DNA from: Chloroflexota bacterium
GTDB taxonomy: Bacteria; Chloroflexota; Dehalococcoidia; Dehalococcoidales; RBG-16-60-22
Length of the DNA: 33,734 bases
Assembly (NCBI GenBank): GCA_018829775.1
Contig: JAHJTL010000077.1
Span: 1 to 33,734, forward strand
Direction of reading: 5' to 3'
Position numbers and translations under genes: made by a program. Under the pieces are notes generated by a model. The model worked only from the letters and a program-made list of their open reading frames with translations. It searched no databases and had not been told where the DNA came from. Of the stretch, positions 25,607-31,404 are shown piece by piece (position 1 is the stretch's first letter; every line of letters starts with the position of its first letter).

Positions 25607-26057
25607 GTTTATCCAGCTCATAATGCAGTTGAGCCAGGATATAAATGATGTAATCGAATAACAGGACTACCCTGTTGACGCTTTCCAGCGCCTGGTGCAT
25701 TTCCATAGCAGTGTCGCTGTACACCGCGTGAAGCTCGGAAAAGAGCCAGATATGTCTTCTCATCAGGATAAGGGAGTAGACGGCCTCGTGAATGGGTATG
25801 TTATCCTCATATAACGATTCAGCGTATTGCTTCTTTTTCAGAAACTCCAGAATTGCCTGATATGGTTTCTCAGCGAAATATAAATTTTTTAGGTTTTTAT
25901 AGATGTCGGTGGCCTGAAGGATAGCTCTCTGTGCCGGGACAGAGTGATATGATGGAGTCCTCGGGCTGGTGCTGACATCCGCATACCAGAGCTCGGCAAC
26001 CTGTTGAGCACTGTTCTCACATAAATCCAGCATCCGGTCGGCAATTGGTCTGCGCAT
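25602..26057 (-). CDS. RsbRD N-terminal-domain-like sensor protein
   Basis: A 151-residue all-helical protein. The text RRPIADRMLDLCENSAQQVAELWYADV followed by AILEFLKKKQYAESLYEDNIPIHEAVYSLILMRRHIWLFSEL resembles the RsbRD-N (RsbT co-antagonist N-terminal) sensor fold, here without a STAS domain. Start 26057 is set by GGAGGGGG just upstream rather than the in-frame ATG seven codons earlier. A perfect TTGACA-16-TATAAT promoter drives it. Stand-alone gene in the island. Family assignment is moderate, from recognised sequence texture only. Confidence 0.55.
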   Translation of the reverse strand: MRRPIADRMLDLCENSAQQVAELWYADVSTSPRTPSYHSVPAQRAILQATDIYKNLKNLYFAEKPYQAILEFLKKKQYAESLYEDNIPIHEAVYSLILMRRHIWLFSELHAVYSDTAMEMHQALESVNRVVLLFDYIIYILAQLHYELDKR

Positions 26058-26091
26058 TATACCCCCTCCCCACATCATGTTAATGTTAGGA

Positions 26092-26119
26092 ATTATACAC
26101 CAAAATAAAAAACTGTCAA
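26092..26119 (-). promoter_or_regulatory. Perfect-consensus promoter of the RsbRD-like gene
   Basis: TTGACA at 26119-26114 and TATAAT at 26097-26092, spacer 16, minus strand. Confidence 0.75.
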
Positions 26120-26142
26120 GTGCCTGACCCTCAATGCCCAGG

Positions 26143-26193
26143 CAGGGTCAGTGAGGTTTGGGGATAGTTTGAAGCTGTATTCTGCTATTATGG
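26143..26193 (+). repeat. Dispersed island repeat, copy B
   Basis: Shares GGTCAGTGAGGTTTG, TTGAAG and TGTATTCTGCT with copy C over about 50 bases at roughly 85-90 percent identity. It lies 41 to 91 bases downstream of the stop of the cold-shock gene. Its first bases also form a hairpin (CTGACCC 26124-26130 with GGGTCAG 26145-26151). Confidence 0.65.
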
Positions 26194-26233
26194 ATTGAGA
26201 GTAATAAGCCCTTGGACGTGAGTGGTTCTATGC

Positions 26234-26506
26234 TTAGACCTCGTCCTCACCTCCACCTTGGTCATCTCCGCCTTGGTCATCTCCGCCATCATCGGATGCT
26301 TGAGTCTCGGTAAGCCTCACCTTAACTGCTGCGGGGCGACCATCACGTCCCTGACCCTTCTCAAATTCCACTTCCTGCCCTTCGCTAAGGTTATTAAATT
26401 CCACTCCTTCAAGAACGTTGCTATGGAAGAAGAGGTCTGTTCCATCCTCTGTCTTGATAAACCCATAACCGCGGTCCATGAGCGTTTTGATTGTACCTTT
26501 TGGCAT
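26234..26506 (-). CDS. Cold-shock-domain protein with acidic repeat tail
   Basis: A 90-residue protein. Residues 1-65 form a CspA-type OB fold with RNP1 GYGFIK and RNP2 DLFFHSN, which bind single-stranded nucleic acid. Residues 68-90 form an Asp/Gly/Gln tail with a duplicated GGDDQ unit, encoded by a 15-base tandem repeat near 26252-26286. GGAGGTG precedes ATG 26506. The acidic tail could compete with nucleic acid for the OB face, as proposed for other acidic-tail proteins; that is inference. Confidence 0.9.
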   Translation of the reverse strand: MPKGTIKTLMDRGYGFIKTEDGTDLFFHSNVLEGVEFNNLSEGQEVEFEKGQGRDGRPAAVKVRLTETQASDDGGDDQGGDDQGGGEDEV

Positions 26507-26607
26507 AGGACACCTCCCTTCAAATCCATTGGCTAGGTTTTAAAGATAAGTATACCACTTAGCATCCCAAAAGGGTAGATAGGAGTCTATCTAGATGGTA
26601 GAGAGAT

Positions 26608-26662
26608 ATACAAGGTCAGTGAGGTTTGAGGATATCTTGAAGATGTATTCTGCTGTAGTAGG
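26608..26662 (+). repeat. Dispersed island repeat, copy C
   Basis: Begins ATACAAGGTCAGTGAGG and ends TGTATTCTGCTG. It lies 43 to 97 bases downstream of the stop codon of the interrupted AbiGi-like gene. Confidence 0.65.
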
Positions 26663-26704
26663 CTGATTGATACTATCAAATCACTGCCAACTATGTGAGT
26701 AAAA

Positions 26705-27154
26705 TCAGCTAGGGAACACTTTAACCGTTGGTTGCTTAGACCAGTTCTTTTTTGAAAACGATTCAACCCTTTCCTTAGCTTTTAAATCTGGGGTGATTAG
26801 CATAAATAGGTCACTCTCATCAAAATAAAGGTATTTTTCACCTTCATCAAAGGCAATTCTATATTCGCGTTCCTTAGTGAAATCATACCCTTCTGGATAC
26901 CTGTTATATTTAATATACTCAACTGTTCCTCCAGTCGGGGTAACCGTAATCTTCGCCATTACAGAATTCTTAAATGTGGGAAACAATTTGGCTGGTTTCC
27001 TATACATTAGGATTTCCTTTTCACAATCTGCTCTTTTATCAGCGGGTAGACTTTTTAGCTTATAATTCCACTCCTGAATCAGTGGGTCACTCCATAATGA
27101 CTCTTCTGTATAGTAATGTACAGGCTGAATGCCTTTTGATTTAAGGAATTTGTC
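26705..27154 (-). pseudogene. AbiGi/DUF2971-like defence gene, 3' part (split by transposon)
   Basis: An open frame from the transposon edge at 27154 down to the stop at 26705. It begins DKFLKSKGIQPVHYYTEESLW and continues to EREYRIAFDEGEKYLYFDESDLFMLITPD. The first ATG in this part is only at 27007. Joined to the 5' part at 30071-30450, with one target-duplication copy removed, it gives an 822-base frame (273 residues). The motif YGKFGIALTDKFLKSKG plus a later EREYRI block resembles AbiGi-type abortive-infection antitoxins and DUF2971 proteins. An internal start could still express a fragment. Confidence 0.75.
27147..27154. repeat. Left 8-bp target-site duplication
   Basis: AATTTGTC directly before the left terminal repeat; identical to 30071-30078. 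Confidence 0.9.
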
Positions 27155-27174
27155 GGTAGTGGGTCAATTTGAAA
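27155..27174 (+). repeat. Left terminal inverted repeat
   Basis: 20 bases, a perfect inverse of 30051-30070. The outward strand contains a TTGACC box that could act as a -35 in a hybrid promoter with flanking DNA. Confidence 0.92.
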
Positions 27175-27189
27175 AGGAGAAGGATTAGA

Positions 27190-27318
27190 ATGGAAAAAAC
27201 ACAAACCATCATTGAGGCTTTAGACCAACTCGCCCTAGCCTTAACGGCACATCACCATCAATGGACAAGGGGGGAACGTAGGCTTTACGAAAAAGCCATC
27301 GCTATCCTTACTTCTTAG
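27190..27318 (+). CDS. 42-residue passenger ORF next to the left end
   Basis: A small frame that starts 15 bases inside the terminal repeat, with an excellent AAGGAGAAGG ribosome site. It encodes MEKTQTIIEALDQLALAL, then a HHHQW motif and an ERRLYEKAIAIL helix. The text resembles small conserved proteins seen near transposases in related bacteria (recalled, not searched). It overlaps the 3' end of the convergent Myb-like gene by 11 bases. Function unknown; a regulator or accessory of transposition is possible. Confidence 0.55.
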   Translation: MEKTQTIIEALDQLALALTAHHHQWTRGERRLYEKAIAILTS

Positions 27319-27517
27319 GACGTCGATTATACGGTGATTGGTTTGTTGGTTTTAGGGATATGTCTAGTTTTGATGCCTCAGAGTAGATAGAATCGGGCGT
27401 CCTGCCTAGTTCTAATCCGATTACTCGTGTCGGGGTATTTCCCCTTACGAGTTCCTTGAGTTTACTGACGTCTGCAGGCGACCAGGGCTTACCAGAATTA
27501 CGGTCTGTCCTTGCCAT
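27308..27517 (-). CDS. Small Myb/SANT-like helix-turn-helix protein
   Basis: A 69-residue protein: KPWSPADVSKLKELVRGNTPTRVIGLELGRTPDSIYSEASK. This has the Trp-spaced helix pattern of Myb/SANT or GcrA-like DNA-binding domains, followed by a basic tail (YNRRPKK). A GGGGGTG ribosome site and a perfect TTGACA-16-TATAAT promoter support expression. As the only clear DNA-binding passenger, it could regulate the element's promoters. Confidence 0.65.
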   Translation of the reverse strand: MARTDRNSGKPWSPADVSKLKELVRGNTPTRVIGLELGRTPDSIYSEASKLDISLKPTNQSPYNRRPKK

Positions 27518-27547
27518 AATTCACCCCCTTTGTATTAGGTGTATATG

Positions 27548-27575
27548 ATTATACTCCTTGCAAAGTGGGTGTCAA
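27548..27575 (-). promoter_or_regulatory. Promoter of the Myb-like gene
   Basis: TTGACA (27575-27570), 16-base spacer, TATAAT (27553-27548), all perfect. It overlaps a divergent promoter on the plus strand. Confidence 0.7.
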
Positions 27576-27585
27576 GGGTTATAAT
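27558..27585 (+). promoter_or_regulatory. Promoter of the 60-residue membrane protein
   Basis: TTGCAA (27558-27563, four of six) and a perfect TATAAT (27580-27585) with a 16-base spacer. Predicted leader under 10 bases before ATG 27601. Confidence 0.45.
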
Positions 27586-27600
27586 AAGTAGTGACAAAAA

Positions 27601-27783
27601 ATGAAGGCGAAAGTTAAAGACTTATTATTAACCTTATTCGTGCTTCTTTTATTATGTGTGGGAATTCTCATGGTTGCCGGATTTACTTCTTTGTTCGGGG
27701 AATACTGGCAGTGGGCGCTAGGTGGGCTTGTAATCCTGGCTTTTGTGTGTATAGTTCTATTTCTGATGTATAAAGACAAATGA
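27601..27783 (+). CDS. Small two-helix membrane protein (passenger)
   Basis: A 60-residue protein with two hydrophobic segments (residues 8-27 and 36-56), a short charged N-terminus (MKAKVKD) and a charged C-terminus (MYKDK). The connecting loop is rich in aromatics (FGEYWQW). No ribosome site, but a consensus -10 lies just upstream. No family recognised. The frame ends at the edge of a GC-rich inverted repeat. Confidence 0.5.
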   Translation: MKAKVKDLLLTLFVLLLLCVGILMVAGFTSLFGEYWQWALGGLVILAFVCIVLFLMYKDK

Positions 27784-27910
27784 GCGGAGCGGGGGCGGGG
27801 GCGGGGGGAAGAAAACAGGAAAGAGCACCTCTTCTTCATTCAGGCGAGGTTTTCTCCCTTCTTGAATCCAAGCGCGCCACCTACTTTACTATCCCCCCGC
27901 CCCCGCCCGA
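27784..27910 (-). ncRNA. Candidate structured RNA or GC-rich hairpin region in the transposon
   Basis: A 17-bp perfect inverted repeat of G-runs and C-runs (27793-27809 with 27892-27908) encloses about 82 bases. A perfect minus-strand promoter (27938-27911) would start transcription near 27904, at the first base-paired positions. Inside are smaller pairs: AAGAG/CTCTT with a 3-base loop, GAAGAAAAC/GTTTTC, and ATTCA/TGAAT. No convincing coding frame runs through it. Alternatively it could be only a bidirectional terminator for the two genes that face it. The G-runs could also form a quadruplex. Confidence 0.4.
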
Positions 27911-27938
27911 ATTATACTCCTGAAATAGGTGGTGTCAA
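27911..27938 (-). promoter_or_regulatory. Perfect-consensus promoter facing the GC-rich inverted repeat
   Basis: TTGACA (27938-27933), 16-base spacer, TATAAT (27916-27911). It overlaps the last codons of the transposase gene and points away from it, with no protein gene downstream for over 390 bases. Confidence 0.65.
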
Positions 27939-28771
27939 GAGGCAAGTTTTACAATATCCTCTATTGTCCAGATGCGCTCACTAATCCCTGCTGCCATAGC
28001 TGGGGTTGTTGGATAGGGGCTAGCTAGTGTTTTATGTGGGCGAGCAAAGTTGTAATACATGAAATGGAGAGCCACAGCATGTTCCAGATTCTCTATCTTC
28101 TTTGAGAATGCGTTAGTCAATCTAGTAAATCGCCTCATGCTCATTCGCATTGTAAGATTATGGCGCTCGGCAAAGCTGGTTGATATTTTAGCGGGGTCAG
28201 GGTGCCCCGTAACTGTACGGTGGTTTACCCCTATACATTGGGCAGGGCTGTATCTAGTTTCGCTTTCAGGCTCAACGCCGTATAGTTTTACTAGCATGGC
28301 ATAATCAACCTCAGAGCCGAAGGCATCCTCAACAGCGTTAAGATACACTCTATGGCCATCGGTTGTAATTTGAACACGATTAGCTAACCTACTTTTCAGG
28401 TCAAGCATAAACTCATAGGCATAGCCCGCATCCCGTAGGCCGACTAGCCAAGAGGAAACAAGTTTAGTGTCAGCATCAATCGCCGTCCATGTCCAGACAT
28501 CGCCATAGCCAAATCTACCCTGTTTATCTTCGGGCACGTTCTTTTGCTTGGCATAGCAGAATGACCAGATTTCGTCGCATTGAATATTAGCGCAGGTTAA
28601 ATCTCTTAAGTGTTTATCTTGATACTCGGCACAAGCAGCGCCGACACTAGCTAACAATCGAGTTACCGTGCCTTTAGCGGTATCAGTCATACGGCAAGTA
28701 GCACGAATAGAATTGCCTTCAACTAAAGCTGAAATGACTTTTACCCTGCGGTCTTTGCTCAACTTGTTCAT
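27935..28771 (-). CDS. IS1-family-type DDE transposase
   Basis: A 278-residue transposase. An N-terminal helix-turn-helix / Zn-less region (RVKVISALVEGNSIRATCR) is followed by the catalytic core. DDE residues are Asp66 in QCDEIWSF, Asp138 in TTDGH, and Glu202 in FAERHNLTMRMSMRR. The C-terminal HFMYYNFARPHKTL is typical of the group. Unlike E. coli IS1, it is encoded in one frame without programmed frameshifting. A perfect promoter has its -10 only 9 bases before ATG, so the mRNA is probably leaderless. All motifs are intact. Confidence 0.93.
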   Translation of the reverse strand: MNKLSKDRRVKVISALVEGNSIRATCRMTDTAKGTVTRLLASVGAACAEYQDKHLRDLTCANIQCDEIWSFCYAKQKNVPEDKQGRFGYGDVWTWTAIDADTKLVSSWLVGLRDAGYAYEFMLDLKSRLANRVQITTDGHRVYLNAVEDAFGSEVDYAMLVKLYGVEPESETRYSPAQCIGVNHRTVTGHPDPAKISTSFAERHNLTMRMSMRRFTRLTNAFSKKIENLEHAVALHFMYYNFARPHKTLASPYPTTPAMAAGISERIWTIEDIVKLAS

Positions 28772-28780
28772 TACACTAGT

Positions 28781-28809
28781 ATTATACTTGACCGCTTAAG
28801 CATTGTCAA
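28781..28809 (-). promoter_or_regulatory. Transposase promoter with internal operator-like site
   Basis: TTGACA (28809-28804), 17-base spacer, TATAAT (28786-28781), all perfect. The spacer holds the 11-mer CTTGACCGCTT (28787-28797, plus strand), also present in inverted orientation in the promoter at 30010-30040. Confidence 0.7.
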
Positions 28810-28856
28810 GTACCTTCGGGGTTATTTTAAAATATTTTTTACCAAAAGGTGATATA

Positions 28857-29816
28857 ATGGCTCATAAAATTGGAGATTATAAAAATGGAATATTTCACGC
28901 AGGGGTACTCCCGAATATGTTAGTTGATAATCAATTTCTTAAATGTGTATCCTTTTTGCTTATTGATAGGCAAAATCCTGATACATTAAAGCAGGAAAGA
29001 ATCCCCATTGCTACAGCATTCTTTGTTTCAATGCCTATAATTAACGACTATGCGCAGATATATGCTGTGACTGCAAGGCACGTCATATATGAGACAGCAA
29101 GGGGCAACTTATATCTTCGTCTCAAATCATCAAATGATGATTATGAAGATGTAGTTGTTCTACCTGATAATTGGATTTGCCACCCCAAAACGGATGTTGC
29201 AGTAATCCCGATTGAAATTCCAGATAAGCATGATTGCAAGATTATCCCCCTTGAGGCTTTGGCTACCGAGAAATTTATTACTGATAATGAAGTCAGTACT
29301 GGTGATGATGTTTTCTTTGTTGGCTTATTTACAGCATATTCAGGGCAAAAACACGACCGACCGATTGTAAGATTTGGGAATATTTCTCTGATGAAAGAAG
29401 AAATACCACTAAAGTTAGTCCCTGGTAGCGAGACTAAAACTTTAGTGGATGCCTATCTTGTTGAATCTCGCTCCTGGGGAGGGCAAAGCGGGTCTCCGGC
29501 ATTTGTATACTTTCCCGTTGATAGAGAACCCGGCATTATTAAATTTGGTGGGCAGCAATTTGCTTTACTGGGTCTTACTCACGGGCATTATAATATTACT
29601 CAAGATGTAAAATTCGCTGGAGATATATTAGGAAGTGGTAAAGTCCCAATCAATGCTGGTATAGCATTGGTGATACCAGCAGATAAGATAATTGAGACGC
29701 TTATGGAGAAACAGCTATTGGAGGAGCGGGAGAGGGATTTAATAAAATATCAGAATAGTTTGTCGAGCCCAACGCCTGATATTACTTATCCCATCGTTTT
29801 TGTGCGGCTTTCTTAG
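28857..29816 (+). CDS. Trypsin-like serine protease domain protein (passenger)
   Basis: A 319-residue protein with a complete chymotrypsin-fold triad pattern: His75 in VTARHV, Asp113 in HPKTDVAVI, and Ser211 in GGQSGSPAF. No signal peptide is seen, so it is probably cytoplasmic. The C-terminus (about 280-319) is a charged helix and tail. AAAAGGTGAT precedes ATG 28857. It is AT-rich like the rest of the element. Trypsin-like proteins of this type occur as effectors or partners in some bacterial defence systems; its role here as transposon cargo is unknown. Confidence 0.75.
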   Translation: MAHKIGDYKNGIFHAGVLPNMLVDNQFLKCVSFLLIDRQNPDTLKQERIPIATAFFVSMPIINDYAQIYAVTARHVIYETARGNLYLRLKSSNDDYEDVVVLPDNWICHPKTDVAVIPIEIPDKHDCKIIPLEALATEKFITDNEVSTGDDVFFVGLFTAYSGQKHDRPIVRFGNISLMKEEIPLKLVPGSETKTLVDAYLVESRSWGGQSGSPAFVYFPVDREPGIIKFGGQQFALLGLTHGHYNITQDVKFAGDILGSGKVPINAGIALVIPADKIIETLMEKQLLEERERDLIKYQNSLSSPTPDITYPIVFVRLS

Positions 29817-30003
29817 CGATTTCTTTGCGTTGCTCAGGTGTTAGTTTATTAGCCCTAGCCTTACCGCCTTTTAATCCACCTTTACGCCCTAGAGCAACGG
29901 CGTGGGGGTCTTTGGCAGGTTCTTCAGCAAAATCGGCAGTGGTCTCTGACGCAATATTAGAAGCTATTACATTTATATCTGGAGTTCTTTTTCGCTTTTG
30001 CAT
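29782..30003 (-). CDS. KGG-motif small basic protein (passenger)
   Basis: A 73-residue protein with HAVALGRKGGLKGGKARANKLTPEQRKEIAKKAAQKRW in its second half. This Gly-Lys-rich pattern is common in small bacterial proteins sometimes labelled histone H1-like or KGG proteins, and a nucleic-acid-binding role is likely but unproven. It converges on the protease gene with a 35-base overlap. The -10 box TATACT lies 6 bases before ATG 30003, so the mRNA is probably leaderless. Confidence 0.7.
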   Translation of the reverse strand: MQKRKRTPDINVIASNIASETTADFAEEPAKDPHAVALGRKGGLKGGKARANKLTPEQRKEIAKKAAQKRWDK

Positions 30004-30009
30004 ATTTTA

Positions 30010-30040
30010 AGTATAGCATAAGCGGTCAAGCATTTGTCAA
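30010..30040 (-). promoter_or_regulatory. Promoter of the KGG-motif gene
   Basis: TTGACA (30040-30035) and TATACT (30015-30010), spacer 19. The spacer contains the same 11-mer as the transposase promoter, in the opposite orientation (plus-strand AAGCGGTCAAG at 30020-30030). Confidence 0.5.
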
Positions 30041-30050
30041 GACCCAATAA

Positions 30051-30070
30051 TTTCAAATTGACCCACTACC
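30051..30070 (-). repeat. Right terminal inverted repeat
   Basis: 20 bases, a perfect inverse of 27155-27174. Confidence 0.92.
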
Positions 30071-30078
30071 AATTTGTC
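30071..30078. repeat. Right 8-bp target-site duplication
   Basis: AATTTGTC directly after the right terminal repeat, identical to 27147-27154. Confidence 0.9.
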
Positions 30079-30450
30079 AGTAAGTGCTATTCCAAACTTA
30101 CCGTATTCTCTGGAGTGGTTAGAGGCTCTCAGTTGATTAAAGGAAATTCTTATAAATGAAAGCATTAGTACATCTCTCTGCAGAAAATATATTGAATTGT
30201 TATCAGGTAATCCTTTGTTTTCCCGTTGGTCTAAGTCGTGAGTTAACGTTGCTTTAGAACCATCGGCACCAAACTTCATCCTATCTAACGGAATACGTAT
30301 ACTACCAGGTTTAGGGTATTCTGGGATAAATTCTGTGCATGGAGATGCCATAAGTCTCTTGTTTTTTAAAATAAGCTCAATAACTTGTTCGGTCTGCTCT
30401 TCAGTTTTCCCTTGCTTACCTAGCGACCCAAAAGTGAAGTGAATAAACAT
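30071..30450 (-). pseudogene. AbiGi/DUF2971-like defence gene, 5' part (split by transposon)
   Basis: Starts at ATG 30450 behind an AGGAAA site and reads MFIHFTFGSLGKQGKTEEQ through REYGKFGIALTDK up to the insertion point. The frame then runs into the transposon and stops at 30037, so the native protein is truncated to about half. The missing 3' part is at 26705-27154. The EYGKFGIALT block is the recognisable part of the AbiGi/DUF2971-type family. Such proteins act in phage abortive infection, so the insertion may have inactivated a defence gene. The upstream gap to 30626 holds only a short GC hairpin near 30555-30572. Confidence 0.75.
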
Positions 30451-30626
30451 AAATGCTATTTCCTGCTACCATTCTGATTCTTCGCATATATTATTCCTAT
30501 TGTGATTAACAAACAAGAACTTGGAATTTGCTGTGCAGGAATATATTATCAGGCAGGGGGTATCTCCCCCCTCTCTGCTACTGCATACCAAATCTGCACT
30601 GATTTTACAAAGGCTAAACCTCGCCA

Positions 30627-30944
30627 CTACCTGAACAGCTCATCAAGGGAAAGCTCTTCTTTCTTGGCTTCTTCCCCTATTGGCCAGGTGAAACGCACTG
30701 ACACCCTTGGCGGCACGCCTATCCCCGCCTCAATGGACATCTCCGTGGGGCCAAAGTCAAGGGCGATTTCATAGGCCTTGTGCAGAGCATCCCGAATCAG
30801 GTCGCGCACCGCCGTCAGTGGCTTCCCGCGAAGAGTATCGGAGCGCCTCATGATATTGCTGATTTCATTTTCTATCCTCAGGAGCTCGGCCAGCTTGTCG
30901 GAAAGTCTGCCTTCGGCCGGTTTGCCATCTCGCTGAAAGACCAT
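30627..30944 (-). CDS. Conserved hypothetical protein (105 aa)
   Basis: A soluble protein of unknown family. The first half is helical (KLAELLRIENEISNIMRRSDTLRGKPLTAVRDLIRDALHKAYEIALD), the second beta-rich (PPRVSVRFTWPIG), ending with an acidic/Leu tail (KKEELSLDELFR). GAGGAGGTGT before ATG 30944 sets the start over an ATG eight codons earlier. It has normal GC content, so it lies outside the island. A GC hairpin (30555-30572) is downstream and could help end transcription. Confidence 0.65.
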   Translation of the reverse strand: MVFQRDGKPAEGRLSDKLAELLRIENEISNIMRRSDTLRGKPLTAVRDLIRDALHKAYEIALDFGPTEMSIEAGIGVPPRVSVRFTWPIGEEAKKEELSLDELFR

Positions 30945-31157
30945 CTGTACACCTCCTCTCTGCTTCATCTGCTAGAGTAATTTTACCCCACAATTTGGAT
31001 TAAGCAAACCCGGGCCATGTAAAAAATATGGAGTTATTGATTAGTGGGGATGGTTGGGGGCATATATGTATTGCCGGGAAAGATGAAAGCCATCGAATTG
31101 AGCTTAACTGGTTACGATATGAATTTGGCGAGGCAAACTGCCTCACATCCTTACGCC

Positions 31158-31340
31158 TCAGGTGGAACCGCTCGGCGCACAGCTCTTATCAGAAGACGCG
31201 GTACTGAAGAGAGACAGAACTCGCTTGAGTATACCCTTCCCGCACTCCGGGCACTTGACGTCGCGCTCGCCCTCGGCAATGCCGCGGCGTAGCTCCAGTT
31301 TCCGGCCGCACTCCGGGCATTCGTATTCATAGAGCGGCAT
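31158..31340 (-). CDS. FmdB-type zinc-ribbon protein
   Basis: A 60-residue protein: MPLYEYECPECGRKLELRRG at the start and a second CPECGKG motif at about 35-41. The two CxxC pairs form the zinc ribbon of the FmdB/CxxC_CxxC_SSSS family of putative regulatory proteins. GAGGGAAGGA lies directly before ATG 31340; longer frames starting upstream are not family-like. Function unknown. Confidence 0.82.
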   Translation of the reverse strand: MPLYEYECPECGRKLELRRGIAEGERDVKCPECGKGILKRVLSLFSTASSDKSCAPSGST

Positions 31341-31404
31341 TCCTTCCCTCGTCACCGGCCTTTTTGTCCTCGGGTTCCTCCACGGGACCCCAGTTGAACG
31401 GCGC

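Larger units (their letters stand above)
27155..30070. mobile_element. IS1-family-type element with passenger genes (2,916 bp)
   Basis: Bounded by 20-bp perfect terminal inverted repeats beginning GGTAGTGGG and flanked by an 8-bp direct repeat AATTTGTC, which fits the 8-9 bp duplications made by IS1 transposases. It encodes a single-frame DDE transposase of the IS1 group plus at least five other small genes and a GC-rich inverted-repeat region. Ordinary IS1-type elements carry only the transposase, so this is a passenger-carrying form. It inserted into the AbiGi-like gene, and precise removal would restore that reading frame. All structural parts are intact, so it may be recent and still active. 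Confidence 0.92.

Noticed and set aside
25100-26662. Classical integron attC sites
   Set aside because: The repeats lack the GTTRRRY / RYYYAAC core pairs, and no integron integrase is present in the window.
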